Shown piece after piece: positions 1 through 7,213 of a stretch of DNA of 64,000 nucleotides. The stretch spans positions 124,001-188,000 of the forward strand of contig JAWKTB010000002.1 of assembly GCA_041402005.1 (NCBI GenBank). The letters run 5' to 3'. Source of the stretch: JAJRXR01 sp041402005 (GTDB lineage: Bacteria; Planctomycetota; Phycisphaerae; Phycisphaerales; UBA1924). Each line of letters begins with the position of its first letter. Within the stretch, counting starts at the first letter, position 1. The notes under the pieces are model-generated. The model made no database searches and was not told where the DNA came from. It worked only from the letters and a program-made list of their open reading frames with translations. The position numbers and the translations under genes were made by a program.

Positions 1-189
1 GAGCGTCTCGCCCCGAGCGACCACCCCGGCATCCGCGAGCTGATCGGTGAGGATGCGCCTACGGCGCAGCGCGCCCACGCGATGCTCGCCTCCCTCGACG
101 AGGCCCGCACCCGCGCCTCGCGAGCCGCGGTCCTCGACGCCATCGCCTCGCTCATCCCGGGCATCCGGGCCGGCCGCGCCGCGGCCTGA
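1..189 (+). CDS. C-terminal end of an unknown protein (partial)
   Basis: An open frame runs in from the window edge and stops with TGA at 187-189, giving 62 residues of a C-terminus. It is rich in Ala, Arg and Leu and reads as two likely helices ending in Gly-Arg-Ala-Ala-Ala. I do not recognise a family. The upstream part lies outside the window, so no function is offered. The frame is chosen because it is open from base 1 and has the strong third-position G/C bias of the neighbouring genes. Confidence 0.5.
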   Translation, partial: ERLAPSDHPGIRELIGEDAPTAQRAHAMLASLDEARTRASRAAVLDAIASLIPGIRAGRAAA

Positions 190-395
190 CGCCAGCACGT
201 CCGCGAATCCCGCCTCGTCGTCCCCTGTGCCGCCCCGTCGCATCCACAATCCCGCCCCGGCTTGATTCGATGGCGTCCGACGCGAGAATCGCCCCGTTGG
301 AGAACGGCGGGATCGGGCGGGTCGAGCCCGGGCCCCGCCGAGCCGATTGAGGAGTCGATGGCGCCCACCTTCGTTCGGGGCGCCCGGACCCGACG

Positions 396-698
396 ATGGG
401 ACAGACGCAAGGCCAGCGTGTGCTCGTGGAGACGATGGCCCGCCGCGACGAGGCGGAGGCCCTCCTCCGCGCCCTGCTCGACGCCAAAGCGACCAGCGAG
501 AAGAACCTCGCCTCGATCCGCCAGTCCGACTTCATGAAGTCCGTGACCGGGCGCAGCGCGATGGAGAACGCCATCGCCAGCACGCAGCGCCTGATCGAGT
601 CCTTCAACCGCGTGATCGCCGACCTTCGGACGAACCTGTCCGACGAGGACCTCGAGCTCCTCGGCGAGCTCGAGGGCCCGGCCGAGCCGGTGCGGTAA
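396..698 (+). CDS. Small hypothetical helical protein
   Basis: A 100-residue protein with no signal peptide, membrane segment or cysteine. The sequence is charged and strongly helical, with a heptad-like middle (about residues 13-85) that suggests a small coiled-coil or helical bundle, and an acidic C-terminus. I do not recognise the family. The ATG at 396 has no obvious Shine-Dalgarno, and an in-frame ATG at 435 is an alternative start. The gene is followed at once by the heptad repeat array. Real coding is supported by codon bias, but this is a modest call. Confidence 0.5.
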   Translation: MGQTQGQRVLVETMARRDEAEALLRALLDAKATSEKNLASIRQSDFMKSVTGRSAMENAIASTQRLIESFNRVIADLRTNLSDEDLELLGELEGPAEPVR

Positions 699-808
699 GA
701 CAGATAGCAGATGGCCAGATCGCAGATGCGGAATCAATCCGCGGCGCTTCCGATCTGCCATCTGCTATCTGCTATCTGCCCTCCGCCATCTGTCACCTGG
801 CCATCTTG
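699..808. repeat. Degenerate 7-bp tandem repeats arranged as an inverted repeat
   Basis: From about 752 the top strand reads as successive heptads of the type gatctgc, catctgc, tatctgc, tatctgc, followed by more degenerate units to about 808. Upstream at 699-722 lie the complementary heptads (tagcaga, tggccag and similar), so the two arms can pair. The decamer at 709-718 is exactly complementary to 797-806. Between the arms, gcgga and tccgc can form a small inner stem. The array fills the gap between the small hypothetical and dut. It could act as a terminator or folded RNA, or be a repetitive-element remnant. Confidence 0.65.
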
Positions 809-861
809 TCGGTTGCGTATGCGGACCCGTCGGCCGCATCTGATCCGCTACGCTCGCCCCC

Positions 862-1329
862 ATGCGCGATGAAGTCACGATCGGTCTCAAGCGTCTCGAC
901 GAGCGGGCGATCGTCCCCTCGTACCACTCCGAACTCGCGGCGGGCATGGACCTGGCCGCCTGTCTTCCTCGCGGCGTCTACACGAGCGAGTCCGTCGTGA
1001 TCGCGCCCCGGGGTGGGATGGCCAAGATCCCCCTCGGCTTCGCCGTCGAGATCCCCCCCGGCTACGAGGGCCAAGTCCGCCCGCGCTCGGGCCTCGCAAG
1101 CAAGCACGGCGTGACCATCCCCAACGCGCCGGGCACCGTGGACGCCGACTACCGGGGCGAGATGTTCGTCGCGCTCATCAACCTGGGGCCCGAGCCCTAC
1201 GAGGTCCGACACGCCGACCGCATCGCCCAATTCGTCATCGCCCCCGTCACGCGGGGCGTGATCGAGGAGGTGGGGGAGCTGGCGGAGACAGCGCGGGGCG
1301 TGGGTGGGTTCGGGTCTACAGGGCGGTAA
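862..1329 (+). CDS. dut: dUTP diphosphatase (dUTPase)
   Basis: A cytoplasmic homotrimeric enzyme that hydrolyses dUTP to dUMP and pyrophosphate, keeping uracil out of DNA and feeding thymidylate synthesis. The 155-residue length is typical of trimeric dUTPases. All five family motifs are visible in order: AGMDLAA, RPRSGLASKHGV, GTVDADYRGE, RIAQFVIAPV, and the C-terminal Gly-rich arm RGVGGFGSTGR. The Asp and Tyr of motif III that bind deoxyuridine are intact. The ATG at 862 has no strong Shine-Dalgarno but starts just ahead of the conserved domain. It converges on the potassium transporter gene on the other strand. Confidence 0.95.
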   Translation: MRDEVTIGLKRLDERAIVPSYHSELAAGMDLAACLPRGVYTSESVVIAPRGGMAKIPLGFAVEIPPGYEGQVRPRSGLASKHGVTIPNAPGTVDADYRGEMFVALINLGPEPYEVRHADRIAQFVIAPVTRGVIEEVGELAETARGVGGFGSTGR

Positions 1330-1389
1330 GGGCGCACGCCCGACGAGGGAACCCGAGGCTTCGTGGACATTGCGTGCGGCACGCAAGGC

Positions 1390-2733
1390 CTAGACCACCA
1401 GATCCTCGTCGCAGGGCCCATGCCCGTCGGCGAGGAACATCGCCACGCCGATGGTCAGGGGGCCCACGCGTCCGACGTACATCAACGCTGTGATGATGAT
1501 CTTGGCCAGGGGAGAGAGATCGGGCGTGATGCCGCGGCTCAGCCCGACCGTGCCCAAGGCGCTCGCCACCTCGAACACCACGTCCTCGAACACGTGCTTG
1601 TCCACGAGCAAGACGAGGAAAACGCCGACGGCGAGCGTCACCATGTAGCACGTCGCCCCCGACGTCGCCGCCTGCACGCGGTCGTGCGGGATCCGCCTGC
1701 CCCAAAAGGTCACGCGGTCCTTGCCCCTCAACGCGGCGACGGTCTGTCCGAGCAGGGCGCTCAACGTCGTGATCTTGAGGCCGCCCCCCGTCCCCGAGGG
1801 CGAGGAGCCGATGATCATGAGGATCGTCACCACCGCGATGGCCGCCCTCGACATCTCATTGATCGGGACGGAGTTGAACCCGACCGTCGTCGCGGCGGTC
1901 ATGGACTGAAAGAACGCGGTCTGCAGCGCCAGGTGCGGGGGCATCTCCCGGATCGAGGGGTCCGACATCAGGATCAACGCCGTCCCACCCAGGATGCCTC
2001 CGATCGTGCCGAAGAGGATGATGCGGCTGGTCACGGTCATCGACTTGGCGTGCCCGCCGAGCCAGCGGACCATGTCCGCGACGACGATGAAACCGATCGC
2101 GCCCGCGATGCTGAGGAACGAGATGATCGAGTTGACCCAGAAGTCGTCTCGGAAGGTCTCGAGACTGTCGGGGAAGGTCGAGAATCCGGCGGTGCAGAAC
2201 GCGGAGACCGAGTGGAACACCGCGGGCCAGGCGGCGTCCTTCACTCCCGCGTCGCGGAACGCGAAGTAGAGCGCGGCCGCGCCAACGAACTCGAGCGCAA
2301 ACGTGTAGATGCAGACCGTGCGCACGAAGGAGGCGAGCCCGAATCCCTCGGGCATCGAGAACGTGATCTTGCCGACCTCGGTTCGGAGCCCGCCCAGCTC
2401 ACGGCGTGTCGAGAGCACGATGAACGAACCAAGGGTCATGTACCCGAGTCCGCCCATCTGGATCAGCAGCAGGATCACGAGTTCGCCGAACCAACTGAAG
2501 GCGTCGGGCATGCTGACCGTGCTCAGTCCTGTCGTGGAGAGCGCCGAGACCGAGGTGAACAGGGAGTCCACCGCCGCCACGCTCGTCCCGGGTGTGTGCG
2601 AGAAGGGCATCGCCAGCAGCACCCACCCGACGACGGCGTAGATCGCGTACCCGACGAGGACCAGGCGGATCGGCCCGATCTGGTCCGCGAACCGGATGAC
2701 GACCGCAACGACCTTCGCGATCGGACGAGGCAT
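1390..2733 (-). CDS. TrkH/KtrB-family potassium uptake protein
   Basis: The membrane pore subunit of a Trk/Ktr-type K+ uptake system. The 447 residues match KtrB length better than the longer TrkH. The protein is a chain of hydrophobic helices with four pore-loop repeats whose selectivity-filter regions can be read: ALSTTGLSTV, AFCTAGFSTF, AATTVGFNSV and SALGTVGLSRG, each with the key glycine. The C-terminus has the usual VGRVGPLT segment. Such pores normally need a cytosolic RCK regulator (TrkA/KtrA), and none is encoded in this window. Whether it is Trk or Ktr, and Na+ or H+ coupled, cannot be decided from sequence alone. Confidence 0.9.
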   Translation of the reverse strand: MPRPIAKVVAVVIRFADQIGPIRLVLVGYAIYAVVGWVLLAMPFSHTPGTSVAAVDSLFTSVSALSTTGLSTVSMPDAFSWFGELVILLLIQMGGLGYMTLGSFIVLSTRRELGGLRTEVGKITFSMPEGFGLASFVRTVCIYTFALEFVGAAALYFAFRDAGVKDAAWPAVFHSVSAFCTAGFSTFPDSLETFRDDFWVNSIISFLSIAGAIGFIVVADMVRWLGGHAKSMTVTSRIILFGTIGGILGGTALILMSDPSIREMPPHLALQTAFFQSMTAATTVGFNSVPINEMSRAAIAVVTILMIIGSSPSGTGGGLKITTLSALLGQTVAALRGKDRVTFWGRRIPHDRVQAATSGATCYMVTLAVGVFLVLLVDKHVFEDVVFEVASALGTVGLSRGITPDLSPLAKIIITALMYVGRVGPLTIGVAMFLADGHGPCDEDLVV

Positions 2734-2921
2734 AGCCCGAATCCTTCGCCACGCCGAGTGGCGAAGTCAATGTCCCGAGGTGATCAAAACGCCTCCGTCA
2801 CACTGGCGAAAGCGAAGTGCGTGCCAGCATGAAAACACACGCCGACACGGGGCGAACTGGATATCACATCCGTTCGAAACGACCGGATCACATGCGCCAG
2901 GTGGCCGCACGAGACGTAGCG

Positions 2922-4394
2922 CTATAGCTTCAGATCCCCCAGCCCGAGCCCCAGCCCGCCCGACTCGCCGAGCCCGCCGCCCTTCTTCTTGCCCTGCTGC
3001 TTCTCGCGGGCCGCGGCCTGCTCGCGCAAGCGACGGAGCTGCGGCGTCTCCTTGAGGATCTCTTCGGCGGACCGGTCGTCGCGCTCGCCGCGACCGCCGC
3101 GTCCGCGTCCGCCGCCACCCGCGCGGGGCGGGGCCTCCGGCCTGTCCTTGAGCGCCTTGATGCTCAACGACACCTTGCGGCTCTCCGGATCGATCTTCAG
3201 CACCTTGACCTGCACCACCTCGTTCGCCTGGACCACGTCCTCGACCTTCGCGACGCGCTTCCAGTCCAGCTCCGAGATGTGCACCAGCCCCTCGACGCCC
3301 GGCGCCACCTCGACGAACGCGCCGAACTCCAGGATCTTGGTCACCTTGCCGGTCAGCTCCGCGCCCTCGACGACCTCGCTGGCCGCCGCGGCGAACGGGT
3401 CCGCCTGCAGTTGCTTCATCCCCAGGCTGATCCGGTTGGAATCCCAGTCGAGCTTGAGGATCTGGACCTTGACCTTCTGGCCCTCGGAGAGGTGGCGGGC
3501 GATGTTCTTGGCGCCGTGGTTGACGCGGTCGTGCGACAGATCGGAAATATGCACGAGCCCATCGACGCCGCCGAGGTCCACGAACGCGCCGAAGTCCATG
3601 ATCTTGCGGACCACGCCCTCGATCGTGTCGCCCTCTTTCAGCGCATCGCGCAGCTTCTGGGCGGCCTTGGCCCGCTCCTCAGCGAGGATCTCGCGACGCG
3701 ACAGGACGATGTCCCCCTTGCCCCGTCGATCGACCTTCTGCACCTGGCACGTCAGCTTCTCGCCGATGTACACGGAGAGGTCCGGCACGCGATCGACGTC
3801 GACCTGACTCGCCGGCATGAACGCCCGGTGCCCGGCGACCTCCATCTCCAGCCCGCCCTTGTTCGTCCCCGTGCACCTGGCCTCGACGACCTGCCCGGCC
3901 TCGAGCAGCTCCCAGTCCGCCTTCTGCACCGCGCCCGGCAGCACGCAGACGTAGATCGACTCGTTCGGCTCGTACTTCTGGACGACCACCTCGAGCTGGG
4001 CGCCGACCTTGGGCTTCTCGTCGCCCTCTTTCCACTGCGTGATCTCGACGACGCCCAGCTCCTTGGGCCCGAACTCGAGGAAGACGTCGGTGGCGCCCAC
4101 GGAGACGACCGTGCCAGTCCGGTGCTCGCGCCCGCCCTCGACGACGCGGGGACCGCGGATCGCCGGCTTGCGCGCCGCGTTCCGCGACGGCGCCGGGTCC
4201 ATCGCGCCCGAGCTCTCGAGGTCGGCCATCGCGGCCTCGATCTCGGCGTCCATCTCCGCCGTCAGCGTCGCCTTCTGGTGACGCGCCTCCGACGCGCCCC
4301 CGGGCGAGGCCGATCGGGATGTGGACTCCTCCCCGACGGGGATGGACTCGTTGGACGCAGACGGCTCGGTCGCGGGCTCGTTGTCGTGGGGCAT
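2922..4394 (-). CDS. S1-domain RNA-binding protein (ribosomal protein S1-like)
   Basis: About 490 residues with an acidic, low-complexity N-terminus (about 90 residues) followed by four consecutive S1 OB-fold repeats. The last two are classic, with FGAFVDLGGVDGLVHISDLS and FGAFVEVAPGVEGLVHISEL. The C-terminal 70 residues form a basic, Gly/Arg-rich then Gly/Leu tail. Proteins of this layout bind mRNA and usually serve as ribosomal protein S1 (rpsA) in translation initiation. Four repeats is fewer than the six of proteobacterial S1. The ATG at 4394 is preferred over an in-frame GTG at 4409, but neither has a clear Shine-Dalgarno. Confidence 0.85.
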   Translation of the reverse strand: MPHDNEPATEPSASNESIPVGEESTSRSASPGGASEARHQKATLTAEMDAEIEAAMADLESSGAMDPAPSRNAARKPAIRGPRVVEGGREHRTGTVVSVGATDVFLEFGPKELGVVEITQWKEGDEKPKVGAQLEVVVQKYEPNESIYVCVLPGAVQKADWELLEAGQVVEARCTGTNKGGLEMEVAGHRAFMPASQVDVDRVPDLSVYIGEKLTCQVQKVDRRGKGDIVLSRREILAEERAKAAQKLRDALKEGDTIEGVVRKIMDFGAFVDLGGVDGLVHISDLSHDRVNHGAKNIARHLSEGQKVKVQILKLDWDSNRISLGMKQLQADPFAAAASEVVEGAELTGKVTKILEFGAFVEVAPGVEGLVHISELDWKRVAKVEDVVQANEVVQVKVLKIDPESRKVSLSIKALKDRPEAPPRAGGGGRGRGGRGERDDRSAEEILKETPQLRRLREQAAAREKQQGKKKGGGLGESGGLGLGLGDLKL

Positions 4395-4483
4395 GTCGGG
4401 TGTTCGCACGATGGGGATGGGTGGGCCGACGCGGCGCGTCGGCGGTCAACTCGGGGTCAGCTCGGGGCGAGACGCGCCCCGTT

Positions 4484-4497
4484 GGCCAGATCTGGCC
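4484..4497. promoter_or_regulatory. Perfect 14-bp palindrome upstream of the S1-like gene
   Basis: The sequence GGCCAGATCTGGCC is a perfect dyad about 90 bp upstream of the S1-like start. A 6-bp stem of ggggcg and cgcccc lies next to it at about 4464-4480. It could be an operator or a leader hairpin. S1 genes are often autoregulated, but nothing here proves a regulatory role. Confidence 0.3.
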
Positions 4498-4590
4498 CCG
4501 CGCGTCAGTGTACTCGTGGGGGTCTGTCCCGCCAGCGGTTCTCCGAAAGCGGGGCGAACTCACCACCCCACGTCCGTTCCAGATATATCC

Positions 4591-5745
4591 CTAGCGCGTC
4601 GGCGCCGGCGTCCGGAGCCCCGCGCCCACGTGGATCTTCGCCTGGGGCGAACCCTCGGAATCGCCCATGAACTCGCGGATCGCGGCGACAATCCGCTCCG
4701 CCGTCCGCACGTTCGCCATCCCCGCCGACGCGTCGATCTCGGGCCTCCGCCCGGACCGCACCGCGTCCAGAAACTCCTCGATCTCCATCACGATCGGCTC
4801 GGCGTTATCGATCACCAGGGGCTCGAGATTCACCAGGTCCTGCCAGTTCAGGTCCGTCAGGTCCTTGCCCGCCCGCAGCTCCTCGCGGACCTGACGCATC
4901 TGCAGCTCGTTCGCCGTCCGCTTGATGATCAGCCCCTGCTTGGCCGCGTAGTCGATCTTGATGTACCCGTTCTCGCCCGTGATCCGGGCGACCCGCTCGG
5001 TCTTCATCGCCAGGCGGCTGGCCGTGATGTTCGCGACGCACGTCCCCTCGGGCATCTTGAACGTCAGCCTCGCGTTGCACAGGTCCTCGTGCTCGGTCAC
5101 GATCGCGACGCCCGCGGCCTGCACCTCGTCGGGTTCGCGCCCGCCCATCAGCATCAGCACCACGTCCAGGTCGTGGATCATCATGTCCATGACCACCCCG
5201 ATGTCCACCGAGCGGAACGTCATCGGGCTGACCCGGTGCACCTCGATGAAGCGGGGGATCAGCTTGCGCCCGATCTGGCGCCCCTCGGGGTCGTCGTCGC
5301 TCGCCGCCGCCTTGCGCATCGCCCGCATCACCGGGTTGAAACGCTCGATGTGCCCGACCATCAGGCAGGCGCCCGACTTCTCGGCCATCGCCATCAGCGC
5401 CTCGGACTCCTGGGCCGTCTGCGCCAGCGGCTTCTCGATCAGGCACGCGACGCCCGCCTCGAGGAAGGGCTCGGCACACTTGCGGTGCGCCGTCGTCGGC
5501 GAGGCGATGCTCACCGCGTCCACCCCCGCCGCCAAGAGCTCGCGCTCGTTGGCGAACGCCCTGGTGTTGTGCTTCTCGGCGATGGCCCGGGCGGTCTTCT
5601 CGTCGGCGTCGACGACGCCGACCAGCTCCACCCCGTCCATCTCCGCGTACACCCGCGCGTGGTGACGACCCATCCGCCCGACACCGACCGCCCCGCACCG
5701 GAGGGTCCGCCCCGAGCCCGCGCCGTTTGAGCTTGCCTTGTTCAT
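4591..5745 (-). CDS. Gfo/Idh/MocA-family NAD(P)-dependent oxidoreductase
   Basis: A 384-residue cytoplasmic dehydrogenase. A Rossmann domain starts at about residue 17 with the dinucleotide signature GVGRMG, followed by the family signature EKPLAQ (about residue 110). The C-terminal sugar-binding domain contains the catalytic-type Asp-x3-His in DMMIHDLD. Family members oxidise or reduce hydroxyl groups of sugars, inositols or nucleotide sugars. UDP-N-acetylglucosamine 3-dehydrogenases of lipid A synthesis look similar, but the substrate is not determinable here. It lies between thioredoxin and the S1-like gene on the same strand, with no obvious pathway neighbours. Confidence 0.85.
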   Translation of the reverse strand: MNKASSNGAGSGRTLRCGAVGVGRMGRHHARVYAEMDGVELVGVVDADEKTARAIAEKHNTRAFANERELLAAGVDAVSIASPTTAHRKCAEPFLEAGVACLIEKPLAQTAQESEALMAMAEKSGACLMVGHIERFNPVMRAMRKAAASDDDPEGRQIGRKLIPRFIEVHRVSPMTFRSVDIGVVMDMMIHDLDVVLMLMGGREPDEVQAAGVAIVTEHEDLCNARLTFKMPEGTCVANITASRLAMKTERVARITGENGYIKIDYAAKQGLIIKRTANELQMRQVREELRAGKDLTDLNWQDLVNLEPLVIDNAEPIVMEIEEFLDAVRSGRRPEIDASAGMANVRTAERIVAAIREFMGDSEGSPQAKIHVGAGLRTPAPTR

Positions 5746-5815
5746 GGACGCTCAGGATAGACCCGTCGCCAACGATCCGCCGCCCGAGATCGGTCGCCCG
5801 TTCTCGGACCGCGCC

Positions 5816-6148
5816 TCACCCCGCGGCGTCGTTCATCGCCGCCGCCAGGTCCTGCTTCTTCGTCAGCCCGATGAACTTGCCCGCGACCTGCCCGCCCTTG
5901 AACAGGATCACCGTCGGGATCGCGCTGATCCCGTACTTCATCGAGATCTCCCGGTTCGAGTCCGTGTCCACCTTGCCCACCTTCACCCGTCCCGCGAACT
6001 CGCCCGCAAGCTCGTCGATCGTGGGCGACAGGATGCGGCACGGCTGGCACCACTCCGCCCAGAAGTCCACCAGCACCGGGACCTCCGCCCCAAGCACCTC
6101 AGACTCGAAGTTGCCGTCCGTGAACTCCTTGACGTTCTCGCTCGCCAT
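5816..6148 (-). CDS. trxA: Thioredoxin
   Basis: A 110-residue cytoplasmic disulfide reductase of the thioredoxin fold. The redox motif is WCQPC (Cys34 and Cys37), and the cis-proline segment SAIPTV lies near residue 78. A Gln replaces the usual Gly in the active site, which can shift the redox potential. The ATG at 6148 is chosen because AAGGAGA sits at ideal spacing upstream. A longer frame to 6283 lacks such a site and adds only low-complexity sequence. The neighbouring folP lies upstream on the same strand. Confidence 0.92.
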   Translation of the reverse strand: MASENVKEFTDGNFESEVLGAEVPVLVDFWAEWCQPCRILSPTIDELAGEFAGRVKVGKVDTDSNREISMKYGISAIPTVILFKGGQVAGKFIGLTKKQDLAAAMNDAAG

Positions 6149-6225
6149 GTCGTCTGGTCTCCTTGGGCGTGACGCCCCTCGCGGCGCCGGGGAGGGCAAT
6201 GCTAGGGGCGCGTCGCCATCATGTG

Positions 6226-7146
6226 TCAACGGACTTCCCTCTCCGGATATTCCCGGCGCGGATCCCCACGCATCGCCGCCCACGCCGTGCCCAGCGCCTC
6301 CACGTGGGGCGACACGTCATGCACGCGGAACAGGCGTGCCCCGGCCCGCAGGTGCCGGACGCTCAGGGCGAGCGTCCCCGCGAGCCGCTCCGAGGGCGAC
6401 GAGTCCCGCCCCAGGCTCAGACGCCCCACGAAGCTCTTGCGGGACAGGGCGCTGAGCACCGGACGCCCCAGCGAGGTCAGCTCGTTCGTCCGCTCGATCA
6501 GCTCCAGGTTCTGCCCGACGCTCTTGCCGAAGCCCAGCCCGGGGTCGAGGACGACCCGCCTCGCCTCGATCCCCGCCTCGAGCGCCGCACGCAGGCGTTC
6601 ACCCAGGAACGCGCGCACGTCCGCGACGACGTCCTCGTACCGGGGCGCCTCGCGGTACGCGTCAGAGTACGAGTCCTCGCTCGGCGGCGCGAGTCGGTGC
6701 ATCAGGATCACGCCGCATCCGCGCTCCGCGCACAACGTGAGCATCCCGTCGTCCTCGCGCCCTGCGGAGACGTCATTGACCGCATCAGCGCCCGCGTCGA
6801 GCGCCGCGCGTGCGACCGGCGCCCGCGTCGTGTCCACGCTGATCGCCGCCGTCACGCCCACGCGCCGGATCGCTTGAATCGCGGGCGTGACGCGCGCGAG
6901 CTGCTCCTCCACCCCCACGCGGGGCGCGCCCGGGCGCGTCGACTCCCCCCCGACGTCGAGCGCGTCCGCGCCCTCCTCGACCGCCCGCGCCGCCGCCTCG
7001 GCGACCGCCTCGGGAGAGGCGAACCGCCCCCCATCCGCGAAGCTGTCGGGCGTCACGTTCAGGATCGCGATCACGCGGGGGCGGTCCAGTTGGATCGACC
7101 GCCCGTTTCCCAGCTCCCACGCGTCATGCCCGTTCGATTCGCCCAA
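6226..7146 (-). CDS. folP: Dihydropteroate synthase
   Basis: Catalyses condensation of 6-hydroxymethyl-7,8-dihydropterin diphosphate with p-aminobenzoate in folate synthesis, in the cytoplasm. The TIM-barrel signatures are present: LNVTPDSF near the start, DVGGESTRPGA, a VNDVSAG segment, DPGLGFGKS, and the C-terminal RVHDV. The start is uncertain. A GTG at 7185 would place the first codons inside an intrinsic terminator hairpin, so a TTG at 7146 just after it is proposed, giving 306 residues. Neither has a convincing ribosome binding site. The conserved barrel begins about 20 codons further in. Confidence 0.9.
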   Translation of the reverse strand: MGESNGHDAWELGNGRSIQLDRPRVIAILNVTPDSFADGGRFASPEAVAEAAARAVEEGADALDVGGESTRPGAPRVGVEEQLARVTPAIQAIRRVGVTAAISVDTTRAPVARAALDAGADAVNDVSAGREDDGMLTLCAERGCGVILMHRLAPPSEDSYSDAYREAPRYEDVVADVRAFLGERLRAALEAGIEARRVVLDPGLGFGKSVGQNLELIERTNELTSLGRPVLSALSRKSFVGRLSLGRDSSPSERLAGTLALSVRHLRAGARLFRVHDVSPHVEALGTAWAAMRGDPRREYPEREVR

Positions 7147-7174
7147 AGAAAAACCCCGGCCCAGAGAGCCGGGG
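7146..7174 (-). terminator. Intrinsic terminator of the upstream exported-protein gene
   Basis: On the minus strand the stem CCCCGGC (7174-7168) pairs with GCCGGGG (7160-7154) around a 7-nt loop and is followed by TTTTTCTTT. This is a textbook rho-independent terminator, 40 nt after the stop of the 7214-9007 gene and touching the 5' end of folP. Confidence 0.8.
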
Positions 7175-7213
7175 TCAGGGTACACGCGTGGGTCAGGGGG
7201 TCCGCGAGCGGGC

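Noticed and set aside
699..808. A CRISPR array
   Set aside because: The repeat unit is seven bases without spacers, and no cas gene is nearby.
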